Under the pieces are notes generated by a model that saw nothing but the letters and a program-made list of their open reading frames with translations, was not told the origin of the DNA and did no database searches. The translations under genes were made by a program, and so were the position numbers. A DNA stretch of 64,000 nt from Agelaius tricolor (Eukaryota > Chordata > Aves > Passeriformes > Icteridae). The stretch is taken from contig JALJCS010000029.1 in NCBI GenBank assembly GCA_023055355.1, positions 930,001 through 994,000 of the forward strand. The letters are read 5' to 3'. Below, one piece after another: positions 55,130-64,000 of the stretch (the stretch's first letter is position 1; each line of letters starts with the position of its first letter).

Positions 55130-55935
55130 CCCTTGAATCCACGGAGCCCAGCAGTGTCACAGGGGTCTCCTTGGTACCACAGTATCAGAATGGACCCTTG
55201 GTTCCATAGGGACTCACAATGTCAGAAGAGTCTCCTTGCTTCCATGAGTTCCTGCAGAGCCCCTTCAACAAGGCCTCAAACTGTCATAATGGCCTCCAGG
55301 ATTCCAACAGGCCTCGCAATGGAGACTACTACCTGTAGTGTCAGAATAGTCTCCATGATTCCATAAGGCCATGCAGTGTCAAAATAGACCACTGATTCCA
55401 TGAGACCCCACAGTGTCACAATGGCCCCTTGGTTCCACTGAGCCCCATGGTGTTACTAGGTTCCCTTTGGTTCCAAAATGCCCTGAAATGCCACAATGGC
55501 CCTTTGGTTTCACAAAGCCTCGAACTGTAAAATGGCCTCCATTGTTTCATGAGGCCATGCTGTGTCACAATGGATCCTCAGCTCCATGATGCCCCATAGG
55601 GTAACAATGGTCTCCTTGGTTCTGCAGTGTAAGAATGCCCCCTTGGTCCCTTGGAATGTCACAGTGTCACTATTATGCCCTTGGTTCTATGAGGCCCTGC
55701 AGTGGCACAACAGTCCTTTGGTTCCACAAGGCCTCAGTCTCCATGGTTCCATGAAGCCCTGCTGTGTCACAATGGCCTCCATGGTTCCATGATGTCCTGT
55801 AGTGTAACAAAGGTCTCCTTGGTCGCATGGTGTCAGAATGGCCCCTTTGTCCCACAGAGTCCCACACTGTCAATGTGGTCCCCTTGACTCCATGAGGCCT
55901 TGCCATGCTACAATGGCCCCAACGGCTACAATGGT
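55130..55935 (+). repeat. ~36-bp minisatellite array
   Basis: More than 20 degenerate units of the same family follow the 186-bp array directly. Confidence 0.85.
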
Positions 55936-55941
55936 CTCCAG

Positions 55942-56370
55942 TGTAGTAAACCCCATAGATTTAGGAAAAGCACCATGGAGGATATGAACAACAGGAATGC
56001 TGAAACAGCAAAAGAAAATTCCTGTTTTCCTGTCCTCCACCCTTAACCTATCTCTGTAACCCTATAAGGCAATGTCATGTTAACCCCTTACCCATTGGTC
56101 AAGCTTGGATCCTTTCCAACCCTATAAAAGAAGCATACTGTACCCCATTAGGGGAGAAAGAAGAAGAGCAGAGACCCTTCACGGACCTCCCCAAATAAAG
56201 CCATCTTCGTGGAACAGCCTGCGCCTTCTCCTTCTCCTCTCTCTCCGTCTGCTGCGGCCTCCAGCCCAGGGCACCACTACCTAGCAAGCAGAGCTGAAAT
56301 CCTAAGAGTTTGCAATCACTATAGAGCTGATAATCACCATGCTTGCTAGATGGTAGCCCCACAGTGTTGG
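55942..56370 (+). mobile_element. LTR inserted in the ~36-bp array
   Basis: It starts tgtagtaaacccc. CCTATAAAAG is at 56121-56130 and AATAAA at 56194-56199. Minisatellite text (gccccacagtg) resumes at about 56355, so the insertion splits the array. The exact right end is not resolved. Confidence 0.6.
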
Positions 56371-56477
56371 CATGAGCGAGCTAGCTTCGGGCACCCAGTC
56401 CCTACCCAGGGACTGAGCTCCTGAGCCCTATTGCTCTGCTTTATAATAACGCCATTGTGAGGTTATTACTCCAGTGA

Positions 56478-56826
56478 TAAGAGACCTTATCACTCTCTAT
56501 AGCTACCTGAAAGGAGGTTGTAGTCAGGTGGGGGTTGGTCTCTTCTCCCAGGCAGCCGCGAACAGAACTAGAGGACACAGTCTTAAGCTGCACCAGGGGG
56601 AGTTTAGGTTAGACTTCAGGAAAAAATGCTTCACCCAAAGAGTGATTGGGCACTGAAATGTTCTGCCCAGGGAGGTGGTGGAGTCACCGTCCCAGGCGGC
56701 ATATAAAAAAAGACTGGACATGCCATTCAGTGTCATGGTTTAGTTGATGAGGTGATGTTAGGTCATAGGTTGGACTTGATGATCTCAAAGGTCTTTTCCA
56801 ACCTCATTAATTCGGTGATTCTGTGT
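56478..56826 (+). mobile_element. CR1 LINE 3' end
   Basis: It follows the CR1 consensus in order: agctacctgaaaggaggttg, ggtctcttctcccaggcagc, ggacacagtcttaagctgc, gggaggtggtggagtcacc, ggttggacttgatgatctc. It ends in the CR1 terminal repeat (attcggtgattctgtg). This 3' end is complete, so the insertion is a typical 5'-truncated copy. Confidence 0.85.
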
Positions 56827-57690
56827 CATAATAGTTTCTGTTGTTCCATGAGGTCCCACAATGTCACAATGATCTCCTTGGATTTTCAGTGTCACAATGG
56901 CCTCTTGGCTCCATGTGGCCCCACTGTGTCTCAGTGGAATGTGGTTCCATCAGGCTGCACAGTGTCACAATGGTCCCTTGGTCGCCTCAGGCCTTGCTGG
57001 TCCACAATGGACTTCTGGTTCTATGAAGTTTCATACTGTCAAAACAGTCCCTTTGGTTCTGCAGTGTCACCATGGACCCTTTGTTTCATGAGGCTCCATT
57101 GCATAACATGGTCACATTGATTCCATGAGGTTCTGCCATGTAACAATGGACTCCTTGGTTCCAGGAAGTTCCATAGTGTCACCATGGTCTCCTTGGATCT
57201 GCAGTATAACAATAGACCATTGGTTGTGTCACAATGGTCTCCTTGGCTTCATGAGGCCCCGCAGTCTCGCAATGGTCCTTTGATTCCATGAGGTTCCACA
57301 GTTTCACCATGGTCTCCTTGGATCCACATTGTCACAATGGACCCCTCCTTCCATGAGGCTCCATTGTGACACAATGGTCTCTTTGGTTCCACGAGGCCTT
57401 GCTGTGTCACAACGGACCCTTAGTTCCATGAAGCCATTCTGCATCACAATGTACTTTTGGTTCCATGAGCTATCTCAGTGTCACAACGGTCTCCTTGGAT
57501 CTGCAGTGTCACAATGGCCCCATGGCTGCATGTAGCCCCACTATGTCACAATGGCTCATGGTTCCATGATGCTCCATTGTGTCACAATGATGTCCCTGGT
57601 TCCATGAGGTTCTGCTGCATCACAATGGAGCCTTTGTCCATGAGGTTCCACAGTGTCACAGTTGACTTCTTTGTTCCATGAGGCCCCACT
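56827..57690 (+). repeat. ~36-bp minisatellite array
   Basis: The family resumes after the CR1 with about 23 units of the ccatgaggttccacagtgtcac type. Confidence 0.85.
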
Positions 57691-58238
57691 GCAAGTAAAT
57701 CTCCGAATTATCAGAATGAGACTCCTTAACACTAATTCTGTGTTAAAGAGCACATAATTTATTCAGGCCTGAGGTCCAACAGGGGGTAACTCCTACCCTT
57801 ATGTGGGCACGTGATTCTACAAATGATGCTGAGGCAACAAGATAATGTTGTCCCATCATCTTTCGGTTCAGCCCCCCCTCCTCCCTCCTTCCTTTTGATG
57901 CCTAGGCAACGAGATAATGCTTGAGCTATGCAAAAAGCTATGCTAAAGAAGTAGTTATTTGTTAACAGGGTATGTGAATGAAGCCTCTTTAGAAATCAGC
58001 AAATTTAGCAGAACAAACTATTTGAGCAGATAATCTTATTGAGCATGTACAGAAAATAGAGGTGAAAAGTTCAAGCCCGAGGAAGATTTATGAACCCTCA
58101 TCAAAACGACCACCAGGAAGCAGACAACCATCTTGTGCAGAAACCATGCATGTGCTTACATAATCGTGTAATCAGAAAATATGTTACAATATGAAGGTTA
58201 GGAGATGTGCACATTAAGTAAAAAAGCTAATACTGTTC
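57691..58238. other. Unassigned sequence with LTR-like text
   Basis: A minus-strand AATAAA-like ataatttattcagg occurs near 57756. No coding sequence was recognised. It could be part of a solo LTR. Confidence 0.35.
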
Positions 58239-58524
58239 TGTGACATGGTCTTCCTATGCTTGAGACATAACATAAGACAGACTCACTTGTGTTTCCTCAG
58301 ACAAACAGCCTCATTTATTGTCTCCAACACCCTTTTATATTCAAAACTCCTGGTGCTTCACGGACATTGGTCTAAACTCTATGCCCCACAGACTCCTAAC
58401 CAGTCAAATGCTTGTATTTTAGGAGAGTTCCCATTGGCTGTGAGCTTCTGTCAGTCAGCCCAGAGGCTGGTTCATGGAGCTGAGCTGGGCTGCTTATTAT
58501 AACTTGATTAATGCTAATGCTACA
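58239..58524 (-). repeat. 3' LTR of the deleted provirus
   Basis: 286 bp. Compared with the other LTR it lacks several short insertions. Confidence 0.8.
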
Positions 58525-59379
58525 TCTCACCCTGTTTCTTTACTAAAAATTGTGATCTGTTCTCTGTCATCTATTTGTAGGAGTCCCTAGCAAACAGGGT
58601 GACAGAAACAGCAGGGTTTTAATTTTTGTGACTTACATATTAGTGAAGGTGCAGTATACTGGTTTAGAGTCCATAGGTAAGAATTTCTTAATGTTTAGGT
58701 AACAAATTATAGCTTATTTTAACAACAACAAGAAGCCACTTAACTCCTAAAACTGTTGAAGAAAGTCTAACTACTAGAGAAAACAATTTGTAAACAGAAA
58801 ACAGTCAGTAAACATGAAAAATAGTTTGTAAACAAGGCTGTAAGTTATACCTTAATTCTGAACTGAAATTAGAAAACCTAGAAACATTCAACTTTGGTAC
58901 AAGCTTAACAAATAAGGCAATTACTAAATGAGCAGAGTCCTTATATGAACTGTTATTTCCAGAGTCCCAGATTTCTATGAGGTAGTTACTTATTGCTATG
59001 GTTACATGGCTTTGTAATGTCCGTTGGTTTTGGTAGCTGAATATCATAGGGTTATTTACTATTATATTATTTACCTAAGACTCAAAGAAGGGGATGTACC
59101 CTCACCCCAACCCCCTTCCCCCCCCCTTTTTTTAAACAAACCTTTATTAATATCTAATTCAAGAAGAATTTTAACAAGAATAATAGTGCAACCCATTTAT
59201 CACTTAAAGAAAAGCCCAACACCCAGAATAGATGAATTTTAACTTTTAAAATTATGAAAAGTGGTAGAAATTCAGTTAAAGAACTTTGTAACTGAAATTT
59301 GCCTATGATAAATTGATTTTGTTATGAGTATCATAGCGGATATCCCCTGGATCTTACCCACCCTTCTTGAAACAGTGCA

Positions 59380-59462
59380 ATAATAATTACTAGGAGTATT
59401 AAAAAGATACATAACACATAATAATAATTACTTGGAGTATTAAAAAGATACATAATAACACA
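59380..59462 (+). repeat. ~40-bp tandem duplication
   Basis: A unit with ggagtattaaaaagatacataa is present twice inside the deleted provirus. Confidence 0.75.
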
Positions 59463-59829
59463 CTAAATTTTTCCTCTATGAACAGCAATAATTGTCTGAG
59501 ACAGAAATGCAACACTTTACTAACTATAGGGTTATTGATTTTGGTCCTAACAATCCCAAAAATCCACAATGAATATTGTACTATGAGCTCCAAGGCATAT
59601 CTCACAAACAGTTGCACATTTTTGTAAGTTTTGTATGGTAACCCCTCAGTTCTTCCATTAGGTTTTGGAACATGACAACTCTGATTTATCAGGGGTTAAA
59701 GTGGTTGTGAGGCTCTTGAGAGGTGGAAACTTTGTGTCTATTTTGTTCATCATCCATTTGTAGAGAAAAGCTGGCTTTCCCTCACCGGGCTGGATGAAAG
59801 AGTGTGTTGGTTTTAGTTGCTTTGAGACG

Positions 59830-60720
59830 GTTATCCCATATGTCCGACCCATTTCTGCGGGCAGACTCGACTGTTTCTGCTCCCACAGCTCCAAATCTTT
59901 GCACGCGTTTTTCCACTGCTTTTAGGTTGGCAACGTCCTCGCAAAGGTTTTTCCCATGCGCTACTTCCGGGTTCTACGTTTGCAGTCCTTAGTGGTGACG
60001 TCATCAGACCCGCCCATGGAGGCAGGACTGGGGTAGGACTTCGCCTGCTGGAGGCACGGCTGTGTTCTCTGGGGTTCGGCTTGGGTGCGGGCCCCCGCCC
60101 CCTGACGCAGGCTGGATGGGGGGTGCAGGCAGCCCCAGCGAGGATGGTGGGGGGGCGGTCCCGGTGACCGGATGATATTTCAGGGCTGTTGGGGCTGCAC
60201 AGCCCGCTGGAACCATGGTGATCGTCATCCCGCCGCCTTCCTGAGCATTGCCAGCAGTCACGGCGCAGACAGGCTCGGGATGATCTCTGCTTCTTGGGAT
60301 TTCCCCACCCCCCAGGGTCATGCCGTGTTCTACAGTCACGGGGAGGGTGCCCCGCCGGCAGCACGTCCCAGTGTGGGCTGGCCTTGCACGTCTACTCGGT
60401 GGGAGATACCCTCTCAGGCTGAGTCATGGTCACAGGCTGCGTCCCTGCGGCGGCGGCGAAGTCTGAGCCCCTGCAGCAGCTCTGGGGGTCGGGAAATATT
60501 TTCGAGGGACTGGTGTGGGACGCCCCAGCTCCACATGGCACTTTAGCCTGGGCCTATCCCCGCTGCTGCTCGGGACGCCCTCTCCATCTCTCTGCGCGGC
60601 GGTGCCCATCTGTGTGCAGGGGGGCTGCGGAGGACGGTTCTCCCAGGAGCAATGCCGATGTGGGGGGGTTATTCAGTGCAGCCCGGCATGTGAGGCAGCA
60701 TGGCCGGCCGTTGTATTACG
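59830..60720. other. GC-rich internal part of the deleted provirus
   Basis: A CpG-rich block with open frames on both strands. The minus frame 60364-59831 is Pro/Arg/Ser-rich, which suits a gag linker, but no motif supports it. Confidence 0.35.
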
Positions 60721-60778
60721 CCACGTGCTCTTCGGGCTTTGAAAGGTCCGCATTCCCCCTGAAAACTCCTCCGGTGTG

Positions 60779-61035
60779 TTTTCTTCTCCATATTTTTCAA
60801 TATTTATTAGTCTTATTAAATCTAAAACCTGCCTCCATGGTTTTATAACTATTACTGCGTTTTCATCACCTTTGGATGCTCCTTGCAGGATAATTATACC
60901 CGTATGTTACCAGATATTAGAGTCAAAAGCAGTCTTTTTAGTTAATTTAAGTCTGTAGCATTCCAACCAGTTAATTAGTGCACAATCTATATCCCATGCC
61001 ACAAAGGAAGCCTTCCATACCTTTAAGATGGGATT
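60779..61035 (-). pseudogene. Betaretrovirus-like matrix remnant
   Basis: One minus-strand frame reads as gag matrix: VWKASFVAWDIDCALINWL, then an IIILQGASKGDENAV segment and KPWRQVLDLI. It has one in-frame TAA at 60909-60907. It resembles the matrix of the 45.9-kb relic (shared GDE-A and KPWR positions). It lies near the 5' LTR as expected. Confidence 0.65.
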
Positions 61036-61282
61036 TTCCTGCTTAAAGATAAGGTTTCCCATATCTCCCATGGGGTTTTTCTCCTATTTTCAACTTCTCC
61101 AGTTTCCTTTCTACACAACCCTTTGACTGTGATTTTACACAACCTTTGTTGCAAAATTAGCACCTGCAGCCTTTGCTGCCTAATTTTGAGCTCTTTCCAG
61201 CCTCTTTCAGCTTTTCGCTCTGTCTCTCTTCGCAATTCCACGGGGTCCTTGGACTGTTAAATCCTCACATTGTGGCACCACC

Positions 61283-61610
61283 TGTGACATGGTCTTCCTA
61301 TGCTTGAGACATAACATAAGACAGACTCACTTGTGTTTCCTCAGACAAACAGCCTCATTTATTGTCTCCAACACCCTTTTATAGACTATTCAAAACTCCT
61401 GGTGCTTCAAAACTCACGGTCATTGGTCTAAACTCTATGCCCCACAGACTCCTAACCAGTCAAATGCTTGTATTTTAGGAGAGTTCCCATTGGCTGTGAG
61501 CTTCTGTCAGTCAGCCCAGAGGCTGGTTCATGGAGCTGCTTATTATAATATATATTATAGATATATAACATGGAGCTGTTTAATATAATTTGATTAATGC
61601 TAACTCTACA
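61283..61610 (-). repeat. 5' LTR of the deleted provirus
   Basis: 328 bp. It carries extra bases in ttatagactattcaaaac and in cttcaaaactcacgg. It also has a tandem copy of catggagctg separated by an AT-rich run (about 61530-61580). Confidence 0.8.
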
Positions 61611-61854
61611 CTGTGTGAAGAATGGCTGAGTGAGCTTGTGGTGGAGCTATCCCTCTCACTCCTGGCGCTGAATAAACTAATACCTGCTTTATAGGCCTTA
61701 TACTATGGACTACTGTTTTCTTGCCTACTTTTCAGGCATCACTGGTGACAGCCCTGGCCCCTTTTCCCTGCGAGAGGTTATGGGGTTGATCTTGTGTAAC
61801 ATCCTTTGGTAGAGGCTGTAGCTCCAGGTGGACTGGGGGGATACTGGGGGACAG

Positions 61855-62375
61855 AGACAGGGAATGTGAGAAGGGCTTCAGCTGCAGTTCCCACCTCATC
61901 CGTCACTAGCAGATCCATACTGGGGAAAGGTCCTGTGAGTGTCCTCAGTGTGGGAAGAGGTTTTGGAGCAGCTCCCATCTCCTCCTGCAGCAGAGGATTC
62001 ATATATAGGAGAAGTCTTTCCGCTGCCCTGACTGTGGGAAGGGCTTCAAGCACAACTCCCAAGTCATCACCCACTGGCGCATCCACACCACGGAGAGGCC
62101 CTATGAGTGTGAAGAAGGTAGGATGAGCTTCAGCTGGAGATCCAACCTGATCCACCACCAGAGGATCCACACCAGGGAACAGGCCTACAAGTATCCCCGG
62201 TGTGGGAATAGCTTCTCCAGGAGTTCTCACTTGACCAGACACCAACGGATCCACTGGTAAGGGAAGCCCTGCAAGTTCCCTGACTGTGGGAATAGCTTCA
62301 TGGACTGCTGCAACTTCATTCCCCATAGGAGGACCCATGTTGGTCAGAGCCCTGGTGAGCCACATTCCCTGTCGG
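61855..62375 (+). pseudogene. C2H2 zinc-finger array pseudogene
   Basis: One plus-strand frame contains about six zinc-finger units with the linker HTGE or its variants. Readable units include [14 protein letters not shown] and CPDCGKGFKHNSQV. In-frame stops occur in at least three places (a TAG in the first unit's histidine spacer, another TAG after RIHI, and a TAA after RIHW). Two units have lost a zinc-binding Cys (CEEG and YPRC). Such arrays bind DNA in transcription factors; this copy is dead. It starts about 245 bp beyond an LTR. Confidence 0.85.
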
Positions 62376-62636
62376 GAAGATACCTGTCTGGTTATCCTTT
62401 TGGTTTGGCCCTAATTTTCTTCTGATTTATCTTCATTCCTTAAAAACACCTGAAACAGGACTAAAAATAATTCATCAAAGCAGTCTAACGTCCCACCATT
62501 TCACAGGTATTTGAGGGGGAATTTAGGGGTTTGGGACCTATTCTGGAGGATTTGTGGGTTCTTGGGGGATTTCAGGTGGTGGTCTTCATCTCTTTGCATT
62601 CCAAAAGCCAAGATGGCTTGATCTGTCACCTAAAAA
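62376..62636. other. Non-genic sequence
   Basis: No feature recognised. Confidence 0.4.
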
Positions 62637-62755
62637 CTACTCAATCCCACTGAAAACAACTCAATCTTACCCCAAAAGGGCTCAATCCCACCTCAAAATG
62701 CCTTGTTCCCACCTCAAAAAATCTCAGTCCCCTCCCAAAATTACTCAATTCCATA
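62637..62755 (+). repeat. Short degenerate tandem repeat
   Basis: About five copies of a ~22-25-bp unit like ctcaatcccacctcaaaa. Confidence 0.65.
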
Positions 62756-63350
62756 GCCACCTGGGTGAGAGGGGGTTGGAAGGAGATTGGGAGAAGTGGT
62801 ATCCAAATTTGAGGATGTGGAATCAGGATTGTGTGGGTCTGGGTGGGTGGGATGTATTTTGATAGTATAGAAAACTTTCAGAATTATTGATTTCTGTCCC
62901 AATAATTTTCTATCACTTACAGTTTGTTTTTCAGAGTGCCACCTTCTCAGATGATTTTGTTTGTGTCCTCCTTTCTTTCCTGCCTTTCTTTGCCACTCTG
63001 TTTCTCTCACAGAGTCTTTCTTGACCCAGGGCAGCTCCTACCAAACACCCTCCCCTGATTTAATTCCTAATCCATGCTAAAAACACCATGGGTGGAGTTA
63101 TGAAGGCTGGCAGTGAAATGTCATTGTAAGATCTTGCTCCACTTGGCTTTTGGCTCCTTCTTAAGAGCTTTGCCTTCAAGGGCAGGAACATCTTTTCCTT
63201 GCTGGGAATTGGAATTCCAGACTCTGCGGGAGTGTGTCACAGATCCCAGAGGGTTATTCCCAAGGCTCCCAGGGAATCAACTGTGGTCCTGCCGTGCCTC
63301 CCAAGGAAGCTGTGCAGGGGCCAGGGACAAGGTCCACCAGCTCTGTTGGT
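62756..63350. other. Non-genic sequence
   Basis: No gene or mobile element was recognised. Confidence 0.4.
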
Positions 63351-63354
63351 TCTG

Positions 63355-63765
63355 CGGTGCCTCAATGGCCCCTGGTTCCATGACTTTCTATACTTGGTTC
63401 CTTGGTTCCAACGATGCCCTGCTGTGTCACCATGGATATTTAGTGTCATGAAGTTCTTCAGTGTCACAATAGCCTATCTCGCTCCATGAGCTTCCACAGT
63501 GTCAAAATGGACTCCTTGGATGGGCAGTGTCACAATGGACCATTGGCTTCATGCAGACCCACTGTGTCACAATGGACTTCTGAGCTCCATGAGGTTCCAG
63601 TGGTGTCGCCATGGTCTCCTTGGATCCACAGTGTCACAATGGACCACTGAATCCACATGGCCCTGATGTGTTACAAATGGCCCCTTGGTTCCATGGAACC
63701 CCAGTATCACAACTGACTCCTTGCTTCCACGTGACCCTCAGTGCCAAAATGGCCTCTTCATTCCA
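63355..63765 (+). repeat. ~36-bp minisatellite array
   Basis: The family appears a further time, in the same orientation, with about 11 units (tggttccatg, then cagtgtcacaatgg). Confidence 0.85.
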
Positions 63766-64000
63766 TGAGGAACACAAAAGTTTTGTAGAAACATTGAGCA
63801 ACACCTGCTTAACACACCTGGGAACATCTGTTTGCATTCAAAAGAGAGGTTAAAGGTGAGGATGGCACCAGCAGCTCCCATCTGCAACAGAGATCCAGGG
63901 AAAAGGACAGGGACAGAGAATTCAGCTGAAAGACTCAGAGAATTCTGCTTACAGAGATCATTTCTGGTCACACTGTTGCTTGTAGAGAGATGACATCATT
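63766..64000. other. Non-genic window end
   Basis: No feature recognised. Confidence 0.4.

Larger units (their letters stand above)
58239..61610 (-). mobile_element. Internally deleted provirus with two LTRs
   Basis: Related LTRs at 58239-58524 and 61283-61610 start tgtgacatggtcttcc and end ctaca. Both have a minus-strand AATAAA in catttattgtctcc. They flank 2.76 kb of internal sequence. Flanking hexamers ctgttc and ctgtgt agree at four of six positions. A TGGTGCCAC stretch lies two bases inside the right LTR, where the PBS should be. Only a matrix remnant is recognisable inside; pol and env are absent. It is a non-autonomous relic. Confidence 0.8.

Noticed and set aside
53550..57690. CRISPR-like array
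   Set aside because: The repeats are degenerate and contiguous, with no unique spacers, and this is vertebrate DNA.

Overview
This looks like bird nuclear DNA, most likely from a passerine. The diagnostic parts are CR1 LINE 3' ends, a tRNA-Ile-derived SINE with a CR1-like tail (a passerine type), gamma-c (OR14-like) olfactory receptor genes, and many avian-type retroviral LTRs. Genes are sparse and repeats dominate. There is no bacterial or phage content.

Layout. 1-900: a CpG island between two direct copies of a short module; a third copy lies at 8.4 kb. 0.9-6.7 kb: AT-rich sequence without a supported gene. 6.7-7.35 kb: CR1 fragments and the SINE. 7.9-13.9 kb: LTR-like pieces, including one with a tRNA-Trp type primer-binding site, and a perfect 19-bp hairpin. 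13.9-16.4 kb: minisatellites and two unidentified open stretches. 16.66-21.36 kb, minus strand: an eight-exon gene related to CCDC81, whose phases join exactly into 553 codons. Five of its seven introns are filled by different simple or tandem repeats. 22-26.5 kb: ERV and LTR remnants, including a solo LTR with a perfect 6-bp target duplication.

26.7-52.3 kb is organised as an inverted duplication of an olfactory-receptor unit. The left arm holds a receptor pseudogene (37.26-38.3 kb). The right arm holds a mirrored receptor copy (48.88-49.82 kb). A 7.6-kb provirus (28538-36129, minus strand) interrupts the left arm only. It has 412-bp LTRs, a 6-bp target duplication, a tRNA-Trp type PBS and a PPT. 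Its gag-dUTPase-protease-pol is betaretrovirus-like and its env is alpharetrovirus-like. It is defective in several places, and it carries an unexplained cysteine-rich open frame between pol and env. The spacer between the arms (40-47.7 kb) holds an older gammaretrovirus-like integrase fragment, a broken betaretrovirus-like gag and several LTRs.

52.3-57.7 kb: a tandem array of ~186-bp units interleaved with a ~36-bp minisatellite family, plus solo LTRs and a CR1 end. 58.24-61.61 kb: an internally deleted provirus with two LTRs. 61.85-62.38 kb: a C2H2 zinc-finger pseudogene. 63.35-63.77 kb: more of the ~36-bp family.

The only locus that reads as a potentially working host gene is the CCDC81-like one. 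Everything else is receptor relics, mobile-element relics and satellites. Identifications come from reading motifs in the sequence; no database search was run, and most LTR outer edges are approximate.
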